From positions 62,001-126,000 of the forward strand of contig JAAWJJ010000001.1 in NCBI GenBank assembly GCA_022796875.1: a stretch of DNA of 64,000 bases, given 5' to 3'. This DNA comes from Eubacterium sp. GTDB lineage: Bacteria > Bacillota > Clostridia > Lachnospirales > Lachnospiraceae. How positions within the stretch are numbered: position 1 is the first letter of the stretch; each line of letters starts with the position of its first letter. The position numbers and the translations under genes are program-made. Positions 42,961 through 50,761 of this stretch are shown one piece after another. A model generated the notes under the pieces. The model did no database searches, was not told the DNA's origin, and saw only the letters and a list, made by a program, of their open reading frames with translations.

Positions 42961-43653
42961 ATGACAGATACAGGGAACAAATACAGCTTTTTAAAGCAAC
43001 CTTCCGATACAAAAGAAACTTATGTGTATGAAAAAATAAAAAAGGCAATTATTAATAACGAATTTCCGCCGGGCACGGTTATGGTGGAACGCAAGCTTTG
43101 CGAATTATACAATGTGAGCCGTTCGCCGATTCGCAATGCCCTGCGTCAGTTATCTACGGAAGGATTACTGGATGTGGAGCCGGGGATCGGAATCGTAGTG
43201 CCGGTTTATACGCTGGAAGATATATTGGAAGTATATGATTTGCTGGAAGTTTTGCAGATCTATGCGTTGGAAACTTCATTGAAAAACTATGACGAAATGT
43301 CCGTGAATATGCTGGAAAAAATCATGAATAATACGGATGAACTGATGGAGCAGAAAGACCTCCTGGACCGTATGGACTGGGATGTAAAGTTTCATGAGTT
43401 TATTATCCATAAAGCAGGGAACAAGCGTCTGGACATGATCTTTGCGATGCTCGTGAACCAGAAACGGCGCTTTGACATTACTTCAGGCAGTGACGTGGCG
43501 CATGCGCGAAATTCTACGGATCAGCACAGGGCGATTCTGGAAGCCATTTCAAGCGGCGATCTGGAAGCCAGCAAAGAGGCGATTCGGGCTCATTCGCAGT
43601 ATATTAAGAAATATTATATTGATAAACTGGTAACGGGGAAATACAACATATAG
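42961..43653 (+). CDS. GntR family transcriptional regulator (FadR/FCD subfamily)
   Basis: A 230-residue protein with an N-terminal winged HTH (about 20-85: TVMVERKLCELYNVSRSPIR, then LRQLSTEGLLDVEPG) and an all-helical FCD effector domain (about 95-220) with conserved Asp/His residues that usually bind metal plus a carboxylate (DWDVKFHEFII). It follows moaA by 24 bases. Three GTATAC palindromes of the FadR-subfamily type lie ahead of the sugar ABC operon 1 kb downstream, which makes that operon its likely target. Confidence 0.92.
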   Translation: MTDTGNKYSFLKQPSDTKETYVYEKIKKAIINNEFPPGTVMVERKLCELYNVSRSPIRNALRQLSTEGLLDVEPGIGIVVPVYTLEDILEVYDLLEVLQIYALETSLKNYDEMSVNMLEKIMNNTDELMEQKDLLDRMDWDVKFHEFIIHKAGNKRLDMIFAMLVNQKRRFDITSGSDVAHARNSTDQHRAILEAISSGDLEASKEAIRAHSQYIKKYYIDKLVTGKYNI

Positions 43654-43667
43654 GGTATCAGTTCAGC

Positions 43668-43787
43668 CATAGCCCGCTTAATGCGTGGTTCATGCTTGCA
43701 TGAATGAACGCATAAGCGCAGCTATGAGCGGAACGCCGGGGTATGAGCAAAGTTAGCTGCGAAGCAGCGGGAAAGCGCTGAAAGCGC
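43668..43787. repeat. REP-like cluster of hairpins, GAA triloops
   Basis: The 201-base gap has a long imperfect palindrome (CATAGC 43668-43673 to GCTATG 43721-43726, with inner helices CGCTTAATGCGT/ACGCATAAGCG and TTCATG-CTTG-CATGAA), then two perfect mini-hairpins with GAA loops: GCTGC-GAA-GCAGC (43756-43768) and GCGCT-GAA-AGCGC (43775-43787). This resembles repetitive extragenic palindromes. Nothing coding is seen. Confidence 0.6.
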
Positions 43788-43854
43788 CTTTGCGAATGGC
43801 GTGGGATGAACGGTAAATTACGGCAGACAGAAAGTGAGCAGAGAACTATAAATC

Positions 43855-44523
43855 ATGACAAACAGAGAATTAGTAGGGAAAGCAAAATATGATGCGGGCC
43901 GAATTCTGGATTTTTACGTTTATCGCGGGAAAAAAGACGGACGCAGCGCCGTATCCATTTATTATACGGAAAACGGAGGCGAGGAGATCTGGGTCAGGGA
44001 TTTTTTCTATGACGAGCAGGCGGCTGCTTACCAGAGCGAATATTTAAGCTGGTACAACCTGATCTTCTGCAGCAATTTTTACGGGCCGATACCGGTCGTT
44101 TCCTATATGAACCATGCGGTACAGCAGGGGAAAAAACTGGCGGCAACCGTATATCCGGTGGATGCGAATGATTATATGTCGATTTTAAAAGAAACGGCAC
44201 AAGATTATTATTGTTTTCCGTATCATACGGAAGAGTATGCGTTGTTAATGTATATTTCCAGGAAAGGAACGTTAAACGATTATTTTGATAAAGACAAAAT
44301 AGTCGAGGTGTACAAAAACTGCGGAATCGAGTTGGATACGGAGAAAGTGGACCGGTATTTTTCCTGGGAACTGAGCCGTTTTGGCAAAGAGGAGGAAAGC
44401 GGAGTGCTGCTCCATGACTGCCGGGGAACGGAGGAGCTGCTCGCAGTCGGCCTGCTGTTCGGTTATCCGATTGAGAGTACGATCGCGCTGTTAAAAAAAG
44501 ATATCACAATGTTGGATTTGTGA
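43855..44523 (+). CDS. Hypothetical protein (222 aa)
   Basis: A soluble, Tyr- and Phe-rich 222-residue protein (YYTENGGEEIWVRDFFYDEQ near the N-terminus). No family is recognised. It has a weak AAAGTGAGCAGAG ribosome site and is followed by a terminator, so it is probably monocistronic. It has no predicted membrane segment. Confidence 0.65.
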   Translation: MTNRELVGKAKYDAGRILDFYVYRGKKDGRSAVSIYYTENGGEEIWVRDFFYDEQAAAYQSEYLSWYNLIFCSNFYGPIPVVSYMNHAVQQGKKLAATVYPVDANDYMSILKETAQDYYCFPYHTEEYALLMYISRKGTLNDYFDKDKIVEVYKNCGIELDTEKVDRYFSWELSRFGKEEESGVLLHDCRGTEELLAVGLLFGYPIESTIALLKKDITMLDL

Positions 44524-44544
44524 TCATAACATGGAATGGGAAGA

Positions 44545-44572
44545 AGATGGTTATCGTTAGCCATCTTTTTTT
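44545..44572 (+). terminator. Rho-independent terminator
   Basis: AGATGG (44545-44550) pairs with CCATCT (44561-44566), extended by TTA/TAG, followed by TTTTTTT. Confidence 0.85.
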
Positions 44573-44598
44573 ATGGAAAATTTCAAACGCAGAGAACA

Positions 44599-44660
44599 CA
44601 TTGTATACCAACAGAAGAATGTTTCGGTATACCACAGGAAGAGCATCCCGGTATACAATG
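44599..44660 (+). promoter_or_regulatory. Three GTATAC palindromes, probable GntR operators
   Basis: GTATAC occurs at 44603-44608, 44637-44642 and 44651-44656. The outer two form a perfect 11-bp inverted pair, CATTGTATACC (44599-44609) and GGTATACAATG (44650-44660). The sites match the tGTATACa core bound by FadR-subfamily GntR proteins, such as the one encoded at 42961. A -10-like TATAAT follows at about 44720. They precede the sugar ABC operon. Confidence 0.65.
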
Positions 44661-44779
44661 ATTTGGTTTCAGAATAACTTACACATTTTCCTGCATAACC
44701 AGATCTGATACAGCGCGCTATAATAAAATCAGCAAATAAAGAAACGGTTTGCCAAAAAGAAAACAGAGGAGGGAAAATA

Positions 44780-45961
44780 ATGAGAAGAAAAGTATCAAAA
44801 GCAGTAGCAGCAATGTTGGTAGCGGCAATGGCAATGTCCATGGCAGCCTGCGGCAGCAATAATACGGAAGGAAATGCGGATAATGCGGGGGACGCACCAG
44901 GAACAGAGGGCGCTGCTTCGGCGGCAGCGGGAGAAGATACCGCGGCAGATGGAGAAACGGCTCCGGCAGCAGACAGCGATACGAATATTGGTATTGTTGT
45001 AAAAACGGCAGAAAATGCCCATTTCCAGGATATTGCCTATGGAGCGGTTCTGGCAGGGCAGGAAAACGGAGTAAAAGTTACGGTTCAGAATACGACGACG
45101 GAATCAGACGTTGCCGGACAGATTACCATGTGTGAAGATCTGATTTCGGCAGGAGTAAAAGCGCTGATCCTTACGGCAAACGACTCCGACGGAGTAAGTA
45201 CGGCGGTAGAAGCGGCGCATGATGCAAACGTACCGTTCGTAACGGTAGATACCGTAATCAATCCGGATTCCAACTGGGAAAATGTAGCGGACTACATGCC
45301 GGTATACATAGGTGTAGACCACACGGAAATGGCGTATAATCTGGCAAAACAGGTATTTGACTCTATGGACGGCAAAGGAAACGTCATTATTTTACAGGGC
45401 GTAATGGCAGCCAGCTCTTCCCAGGAAAGAACGGCAGGATTTAAGAAAGCGGCGGAAGAATACGAAGGCATCACCGTACTGGAATCCGAGCAGAGCGGCG
45501 AATACTCTATGGATAAAGCTTACGAAGTAGCGAAAGACTTTGCTACAAAATATGACGATATTGACGCGGTGCTCTGCTGTAACGATCTGATGGGTCTGGG
45601 CGTTGTCAATGCGTTCAAAGATAACGGACTGACCGTAGGCGGCGAAGACGGCATCAAAGTAGTAGGTATTGACGGAAACTATCTGGCATTACAGTCGATC
45701 GAAGCAGGCGAAATGTATGCATCTGCATACGACTGGTCTATCCTTCAGGGATATTACGCAGTAGAACAGGCTCTGGCGTTGATTAACGGGGAAACCATCG
45801 AGAACGACAATATTATGACTCCATATACCGTCATTGATTCTGCAAATATCAGCGATTATATCGAACATGGCGCGGAACTGGATGCCTGGAAAATGGGAAC
45901 GGAGATTACAGAAGTATCCGATTATATGAAAGGTTTCGTAGAAATGGGAGAAGGACTGTAA
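44780..45961 (+). CDS. Sugar ABC transporter substrate-binding lipoprotein (RbsB-like)
   Basis: A 393-residue lipoprotein: signal peptide with lipobox SMAAC (Cys24), a low-complexity linker rich in Ala/Gly/Glu (about 25-70), then a periplasmic-binding type 1 domain (about 75-390; IGIVVKTAENAHFQDIAYGA, then CCNDLMGLGVVNAFKDNG). It captures a sugar or related ligand for the ATPase and permease encoded next. GGAGGG precedes the start. Confidence 0.9.
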   Translation: MRRKVSKAVAAMLVAAMAMSMAACGSNNTEGNADNAGDAPGTEGAASAAAGEDTAADGETAPAADSDTNIGIVVKTAENAHFQDIAYGAVLAGQENGVKVTVQNTTTESDVAGQITMCEDLISAGVKALILTANDSDGVSTAVEAAHDANVPFVTVDTVINPDSNWENVADYMPVYIGVDHTEMAYNLAKQVFDSMDGKGNVIILQGVMAASSSQERTAGFKKAAEEYEGITVLESEQSGEYSMDKAYEVAKDFATKYDDIDAVLCCNDLMGLGVVNAFKDNGLTVGGEDGIKVVGIDGNYLALQSIEAGEMYASAYDWSILQGYYAVEQALALINGETIENDNIMTPYTVIDSANISDYIEHGAELDAWKMGTEITEVSDYMKGFVEMGEGL

Positions 45962-45994
45962 ACGATTTGTTCGTTTGAAACAAAAGATGTTAGG

Positions 45995-46027
45995 TCAGGA
46001 CCTGTTTGAAAAAGAAACGGGTCCTGA
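45995..46027 (+). other. Intercistronic stem-loop between binding protein and ATPase genes
   Basis: TCAGGACCTGTTT (45995-46007) pairs with AAACGGGTCCTGA (46015-46027), 12 of 13 pairs. Such stems after binding-protein genes stabilise that part of the mRNA and give more binding protein than ATPase. No U-run. Confidence 0.7.
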
Positions 46028-46064
46028 TGAAAAAGTTCCGTCTAATAAAGTTGGAGAGAGATTT

Positions 46065-47612
46065 ATGGGCAAAAAATCAAAGGTTCAGGAAAATGAGCGG
46101 GGATTTACAGATAAGAAATTTATAGGAAAAGAAATTCTGAGAATGGAGCACATTTCAAAGTCTTTCGGTGGCGCCAAAGCTTTGGATGATGCCGCTTTTG
46201 ATATTAAAGGCGGAGAGATCCACGCGCTGATGGGAGCAAACGGGGCGGGGAAATCCACGTTGATGAAAGTGCTGTGCGGGGTGTATATGCCCGATGAGGG
46301 AGAAATCTATCACCACGGGAAAAAACTGCACTTAAAGGCTCAGGTGGCGGACGCACAGAAAAACGGGCTGGCGATGGTGTTCCAGGAGTTAAATATTTTA
46401 CCGCATTTAAGCGTTCTGGAAAATATATTTATCGCAAACGAGATTGCGAACAGAGGGATTTATGACTGGAAAGCCATGAGGAAACGCGCCAAAGAAGTGT
46501 TGGATAAGATGGGATTGGAACTGGATTTGGATACCAGGGCCGGAGATCTGCCGGTGGCGACGCAGCAGATGATCGAGATTGCGCGGGCGTTGAATCTGGA
46601 CTCTGACGTCATCGTTTTTGACGAACCGACTTCCTCTTTGACGATGCAGGAAACAGAGCGGCTGTTTTCTCTTATGGAAAATTTGAAAGAGCACGGCGTG
46701 GGCATGGTTTATATCACGCACCGTATGTCGGAGGTTTATCAGATCTGTGACAGGATTACATTGCTGCGGGACGGGAAAAACGTATTTACCGATGATATTG
46801 CAAATGTGGATAATAAGAGGCTGTTATCCGGAATTGTCGGTTCTGACGATACGAATCAGTTCCCGGAAAAAGACAGGGTCATCGGTGAGGTGATTTTTGA
46901 AGCAAAGAATGTGACCAGTTACGGTTTATATGAAGATGTGAGTTTTGAGTTAAGACAAGGAGAAATACTCGGCTTTGCCGGTTTGGCAGGTGCGGGCAGG
47001 ACAGAAATTGCAAAGACGATTTTCGGTGCCTGCAAACTGGATAAAGGCGAGTTTATATATAGGGGGAAGAAGCTGAATATACACAGTCCGGTGGATGCGG
47101 TCAGGGAAGGCATCGGCTATGTCAGCGAAGACCGGAAAGTAGAAGGCATCCTTGGCGTGCGTTCGATCAAAGAAAATATGTCGATCGCCAGTATGCCAAG
47201 GCTGGCGAAAGGCTTTCATCTGCGCCATGCGGAAGAAAAGCAGGGAGTAAACGGCCAGATTTCCGGCCTGAAGATCAAAACGACCGGTATGGATCAGTGC
47301 ATAAACGCCCTGAGCGGAGGAAACCAGCAGAAAGTCTGCCTCGGGAAATGGCTGATGGCGAAGCCGAGCCTGCTGCTGTTAGATGAGCCGACGCGCGGAA
47401 TCGACGTAGGCGCAAGGGCGGATTTTTACAATATTATTGAAGAACTGGCGGAGAATAAGATCGGTGTAATCGTGATTTCATCGGAAGAAGATGAACTGAT
47501 CGGCCTTTGCGACAGGATTATTGTTATGCATGAGGGGAAAAAAGCAGGTGAATTTGATACCAGTGAAGAGAACATAAAAGAAAAGATGTTAAAAGTAATG
47601 CTGAATATCTGA
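46065..47612 (+). CDS. Sugar ABC transporter ATPase with two nucleotide-binding domains (RbsA-like)
   Basis: A 515-residue double ABC protein. Domain 1 has Walker A GANGAGKST and Walker B VIVFDEPTSSL; domain 2 has the degenerate A-loop (GFAGLAGAGRTEIAKTIFG) typical of RbsA/MglA, signature LSGGNQQKV and Walker B LLLLDEPTRGID. The start at 46065 has GGAGAGAG; the frame is open back to 45975 but without a ribosome site. Partners are the binding protein and permease on either side. Confidence 0.93.
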   Translation: MGKKSKVQENERGFTDKKFIGKEILRMEHISKSFGGAKALDDAAFDIKGGEIHALMGANGAGKSTLMKVLCGVYMPDEGEIYHHGKKLHLKAQVADAQKNGLAMVFQELNILPHLSVLENIFIANEIANRGIYDWKAMRKRAKEVLDKMGLELDLDTRAGDLPVATQQMIEIARALNLDSDVIVFDEPTSSLTMQETERLFSLMENLKEHGVGMVYITHRMSEVYQICDRITLLRDGKNVFTDDIANVDNKRLLSGIVGSDDTNQFPEKDRVIGEVIFEAKNVTSYGLYEDVSFELRQGEILGFAGLAGAGRTEIAKTIFGACKLDKGEFIYRGKKLNIHSPVDAVREGIGYVSEDRKVEGILGVRSIKENMSIASMPRLAKGFHLRHAEEKQGVNGQISGLKIKTTGMDQCINALSGGNQQKVCLGKWLMAKPSLLLLDEPTRGIDVGARADFYNIIEELAENKIGVIVISSEEDELIGLCDRIIVMHEGKKAGEFDTSEENIKEKMLKVMLNI

Positions 47613-47682
47613 TAGCATTAGTCAGGAGAACATAAAGGAAGCATATTGAAAGTAATGCTGAATATCCGATAGCATTAGTCAG
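47568..47682 (+). repeat. Tandem duplication spanning the ATPase gene 3' end and permease ribosome site
   Basis: 47568-47625 is repeated at 47626-47682 with modest divergence. The second copy holds a relic of the last ATPase codons and supplies the AGGAGG of the permease gene. The core of 38 bases (47592-47629 against 47649-47686) differs at only two positions. Confidence 0.85.
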
Positions 47683-47690
47683 GAGGAATT

Positions 47691-48650
47691 ATGAGAGTAT
47701 CAAAAGGAAGGATGATCTATAATAAATTCGGGACTTATATTATTCTTGTAGTATTGGTAATTTTCTTTTCAATTGTCGGGGACGGATTTTTTTCCGTACA
47801 GAATTTAACGAATATTTTAAGGACCGCAGGCGTTTACGCCGTATTCGGCTGCGGCATGACCTTTGTGATGATCAGCGGCAGGATTGATTTGTCTGTCGGT
47901 TCTATTGCCGCATTGGTCGGCTGTGTGGCCGCAATTTGTATTAAAAACGGCATGGGTGTTATCCCGGCGTCCGTGATTGCGATCATAGTAGGTATCATCT
48001 GCGGCCTGGTCAACGGCGTCTGTATTGCAAAATTAAAAGTCCCGTTTTTTATTATGACGGCAGGCATGATGTATGCGGCCAGCGGCCTGGCATTGGTGAT
48101 TACCCGCGAAACGTCAATCGGGATCCGTACGGAGGCAGGCAAATTAAGTTTTGATTTTTGGGGAGCAAGTACGGCAGGTATCATTCCGTCGCAGTTTATT
48201 GTAGCGATCATTTTCTTCATCATTTGTTTCTATATTATGAAAAATACCAAAATGGGCCGTTATACATATGCGATCGGAAGCAACGAAAAGACCACAAGGC
48301 TTTCCGGCGTAAATGTGGATCTCTACACGATTTTGATCTTTACTTTAAACGGCCTGGCAGCGGCGATCGGCGGACTGATTCTGGCTTCCCGGTTAAGGAG
48401 CGGCAGCCCGAATGTGGCAGACAGCGGCTATAATATTCTGGCAATCGCTTCCGCGGCAATCGGCGGAACCAGCCTGTCCGGCGGCGAAGGAAATATTGCA
48501 AAGACGATCGTCGGGGCGTTCGTACTGTGCGTGATCAGTACCGGATTGAATATTATGGGCGTGGCGTCGTCCAACCAGAAGATTATTATCGGCGCCGTAC
48601 TGGTGATTGTAGTGGCGGTGGATATGATCGGGAAAAGAGAAGAAGCGTAA
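47691..48650 (+). CDS. Sugar ABC transporter permease (RbsC-like)
   Basis: A 319-residue protein with about 9 transmembrane helices and the family motif GRIDLSVGSIAALVGCVAAI plus AIGSNEKTTRLSGVNVDLYT. It forms the channel of the importer with the preceding ATPase and lipoprotein. The ATG follows AGGAGG in the duplicated segment. The substrate is not identifiable; ribose, galactose, inositol or a sugar from a glycosylated polyphenol are all possible. Confidence 0.92.
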   Translation: MRVSKGRMIYNKFGTYIILVVLVIFFSIVGDGFFSVQNLTNILRTAGVYAVFGCGMTFVMISGRIDLSVGSIAALVGCVAAICIKNGMGVIPASVIAIIVGIICGLVNGVCIAKLKVPFFIMTAGMMYAASGLALVITRETSIGIRTEAGKLSFDFWGASTAGIIPSQFIVAIIFFIICFYIMKNTKMGRYTYAIGSNEKTTRLSGVNVDLYTILIFTLNGLAAAIGGLILASRLRSGSPNVADSGYNILAIASAAIGGTSLSGGEGNIAKTIVGAFVLCVISTGLNIMGVASSNQKIIIGAVLVIVVAVDMIGKREEA

Positions 48651-48939
48651 AGAAAAGCGGAAAAAGAATTTTAAAAGTTATCGTGAACGGATGGAAGGAT
48701 TTCTGTATCAAAAATGATATGGAAGTCCTTTTTCATTATTTATGCAAAATATGCAGTTATTATTGCAGAATCGGAATAAGCGATTTGAAAAAATCGGTTG
48801 AATAAAACCAAACAATAATATATAATACAATAGAATACAAACAAAACATTACTAAAATAAATAAAAAAAGTAAATAGTACATGGTTTTGTTGTAAATTTT
48901 TAAATTTTACCAAAAAAACACAAGAAAAGGAGAAATAAT
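48651..48939. other. AT-rich intergenic region before modA
   Basis: This 289-base gap begins with a weak hairpin (AAGGATTT with AAGTCCTT, about 48695-48732) that may end the sugar ABC transcript, then turns very AT-rich (more than three quarters A/T from 48800) and probably contains the modA promoter. No coding frame or known metal-responsive site was seen. Confidence 0.4.
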
Positions 48940-49944
48940 ATGAAAAAGAAAGTGGCAGCATTGTTTTTATGCACCGTATTAGGAGCATCGGTTATGGGAG
49001 GATGTGGAAACAGTAAGGACAGCGGTACCACAGATACCGGAACAAAAGCGGAAGCGCCGTCTGACACATCACAGCCGGCTCCGGCAGAAACGGAGGGAGA
49101 AGATATGTCGGATACAAATTTAGCAGCAGGAAATGTTTCAGGGGAAGCAGGGGCGGCAGGAGCAGAATCGGCAGAACAGTTTGAAGCGACGGAAATTCAG
49201 TTGTTTGCGGCGGCTTCTTTACAGAATGTTATGGAAGAACTGATCGGCATGTATAACCAGAAACAGCCAAACGTAACGGTAACGGGAAGTTATGACAGTT
49301 CCGGTACCTTGCTGGAACAGATTGAAAACGGTTTTGAATGTGATGTTTTCTTTTCCGCAGCACAGAAACAGATGGATACGCTCGAAAACGACGACAGCCT
49401 GGTAGTCGAAGGCACCAGAAGTAATGTCGTAAATAACCAGGTGTGCGTCGTAGCTTTGAAAGACAGCAATACGGCAGTTACCGGATTGGATAATATCAAA
49501 GAAGCAGCCAGTTTTGCGCTGGCAGACGGTTCCGTACCGGTAGGCAAATATACCAGACAGGCTCTTGTGGCAGACGGACAGTTGACAGAAGCGGAAGATG
49601 TGTCTACAATTACAACACAGGAAGTATCGGAGCAGCTTGGAGTGGAAATCAGCGAACAGGGCAACGTCAGCAAAGTATTAATGGCAGTAGCGGAAGGATC
49701 CTGCGAAGTAGGAACGGTGTATTATTCCGACTATATCGGATATGAAAAGAAAGACGCCCTGGATGTGATTGAAAAAATTCCATATGACCTGACCGGAAAT
49801 GTTATTTACCCGATTGGCCAGATCGTGAATACGGAAGCGGACGATTTACAGTCGGCAGCGGCAGCGGATTTTATTCAGTTCATTTTATCGGATGAGGCCA
49901 ATGCGGTATTTGAGGAATACGGTTTTGATACAAATATCCAGTAA
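48940..49944 (+). CDS. modA: Molybdate ABC transporter substrate-binding lipoprotein
   Basis: A 334-residue ModA. Signal peptide with lipobox VMGGC (Cys22), then a long acidic linker (about 25-85), then the ModA fold (about 88-330): LFAAASLQNVMEEL, GSYDSSGTLLEQIENGFECD, then VPVGKYTRQAL. It captures molybdate (possibly tungstate). AAAAGGAG precedes the start. It feeds ModB and ModC and through MoaA/MoaC the transhydroxylase. Confidence 0.94.
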   Translation: MKKKVAALFLCTVLGASVMGGCGNSKDSGTTDTGTKAEAPSDTSQPAPAETEGEDMSDTNLAAGNVSGEAGAAGAESAEQFEATEIQLFAAASLQNVMEELIGMYNQKQPNVTVTGSYDSSGTLLEQIENGFECDVFFSAAQKQMDTLENDDSLVVEGTRSNVVNNQVCVVALKDSNTAVTGLDNIKEAASFALADGSVPVGKYTRQALVADGQLTEAEDVSTITTQEVSEQLGVEISEQGNVSKVLMAVAEGSCEVGTVYYSDYIGYEKKDALDVIEKIPYDLTGNVIYPIGQIVNTEADDLQSAAAADFIQFILSDEANAVFEEYGFDTNIQ

Positions 49945-50041
49945 ATATAGAAAATTATTATACCCTGTGCGGGACGGATATTCCCGTGCGGATTGAAATA
50001 TGAGATAGTATTTCAAATAAGCAGTTACGAGGGAAGAGTTT

Positions 50042-50746
50042 ATGGAAACACTGGCGGAAATAGTAAAGGGATTGGACTGGAGTCCATTGTTCATTTCCCT
50101 GAAGACCGGTATCGTGGCAACAGTGATTTCGTTATTTTTAGGAATCTTTGCCGCGCGGAAAGTAGTGAAAGCAGGAAATAAAGTGAAAGCGGCCATAGAC
50201 GGCATTTTAACGATGCCGTTGGTGCTGCCGCCGACCGTAGCAGGTTTTTTCCTGCTTTTGCTTTTTAGCAGGCGGCGTCCGCTGGGGATGTTTTTGTTTG
50301 ACGAATTTGGCATCAAAGTCGTGCAGACCTGGCTTGGATGTATTATTGCGGCGACAGTGATCGCGTTTCCGCTGATGTATCGGAATGCAAGGGCGGCTTT
50401 TGAACAGATTGACGTCAATCTTGTGTATGCAGGCAGGACGCTCGGCATGTCGGAAACGCAAATTTTCTGGAAAGTAGTAGTGCCGACGGCAGGTCCGGGC
50501 ATAGCTTCCGGAACAATTCTTACGTTTGCGAGGGCGCTGGGGGAATATGGGGCGACTTCCATGCTGGCGGGAAATATTCCGCACAAGACCGCTACCATAT
50601 CGCAGCGGATTGCGATGGTCATTCAGGACGGCGATTATGCGACGGCCGGGGTATGGGTAGTCATCATAATTGCGATCGCTTTCGGAATTGTATTTTTTAT
50701 GAATATCATATCGGCAAAAAGCATGAAGAATGTGAAACGCTGGTAA
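50042..50746 (+). CDS. modB: Molybdate ABC transporter permease
   Basis: A 234-residue permease with about 5-6 transmembrane helices. The cytoplasmic EAA-like loop contains ARTLGMSETQIFWKVVVPTA and the family motif FARALGEYGATSMLAGNIP. It lies 97 bases after modA and 15 before modC. The ribosome site GAGGGAAGAG precedes ATG 50042. Confidence 0.95.
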   Translation: METLAEIVKGLDWSPLFISLKTGIVATVISLFLGIFAARKVVKAGNKVKAAIDGILTMPLVLPPTVAGFFLLLLFSRRRPLGMFLFDEFGIKVVQTWLGCIIAATVIAFPLMYRNARAAFEQIDVNLVYAGRTLGMSETQIFWKVVVPTAGPGIASGTILTFARALGEYGATSMLAGNIPHKTATISQRIAMVIQDGDYATAGVWVVIIIAIAFGIVFFMNIISAKSMKNVKRW

Positions 50747-50761
50747 ACAAAAGGAAAACAA

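Noticed and set aside
45975..46064. N-terminal extension of the sugar ABC ATPase from TTG 45975
   Set aside because: No ribosome site there; the segment forms a 13-bp intercistronic stem-loop, and ATG 46065 has GGAGAGAG.
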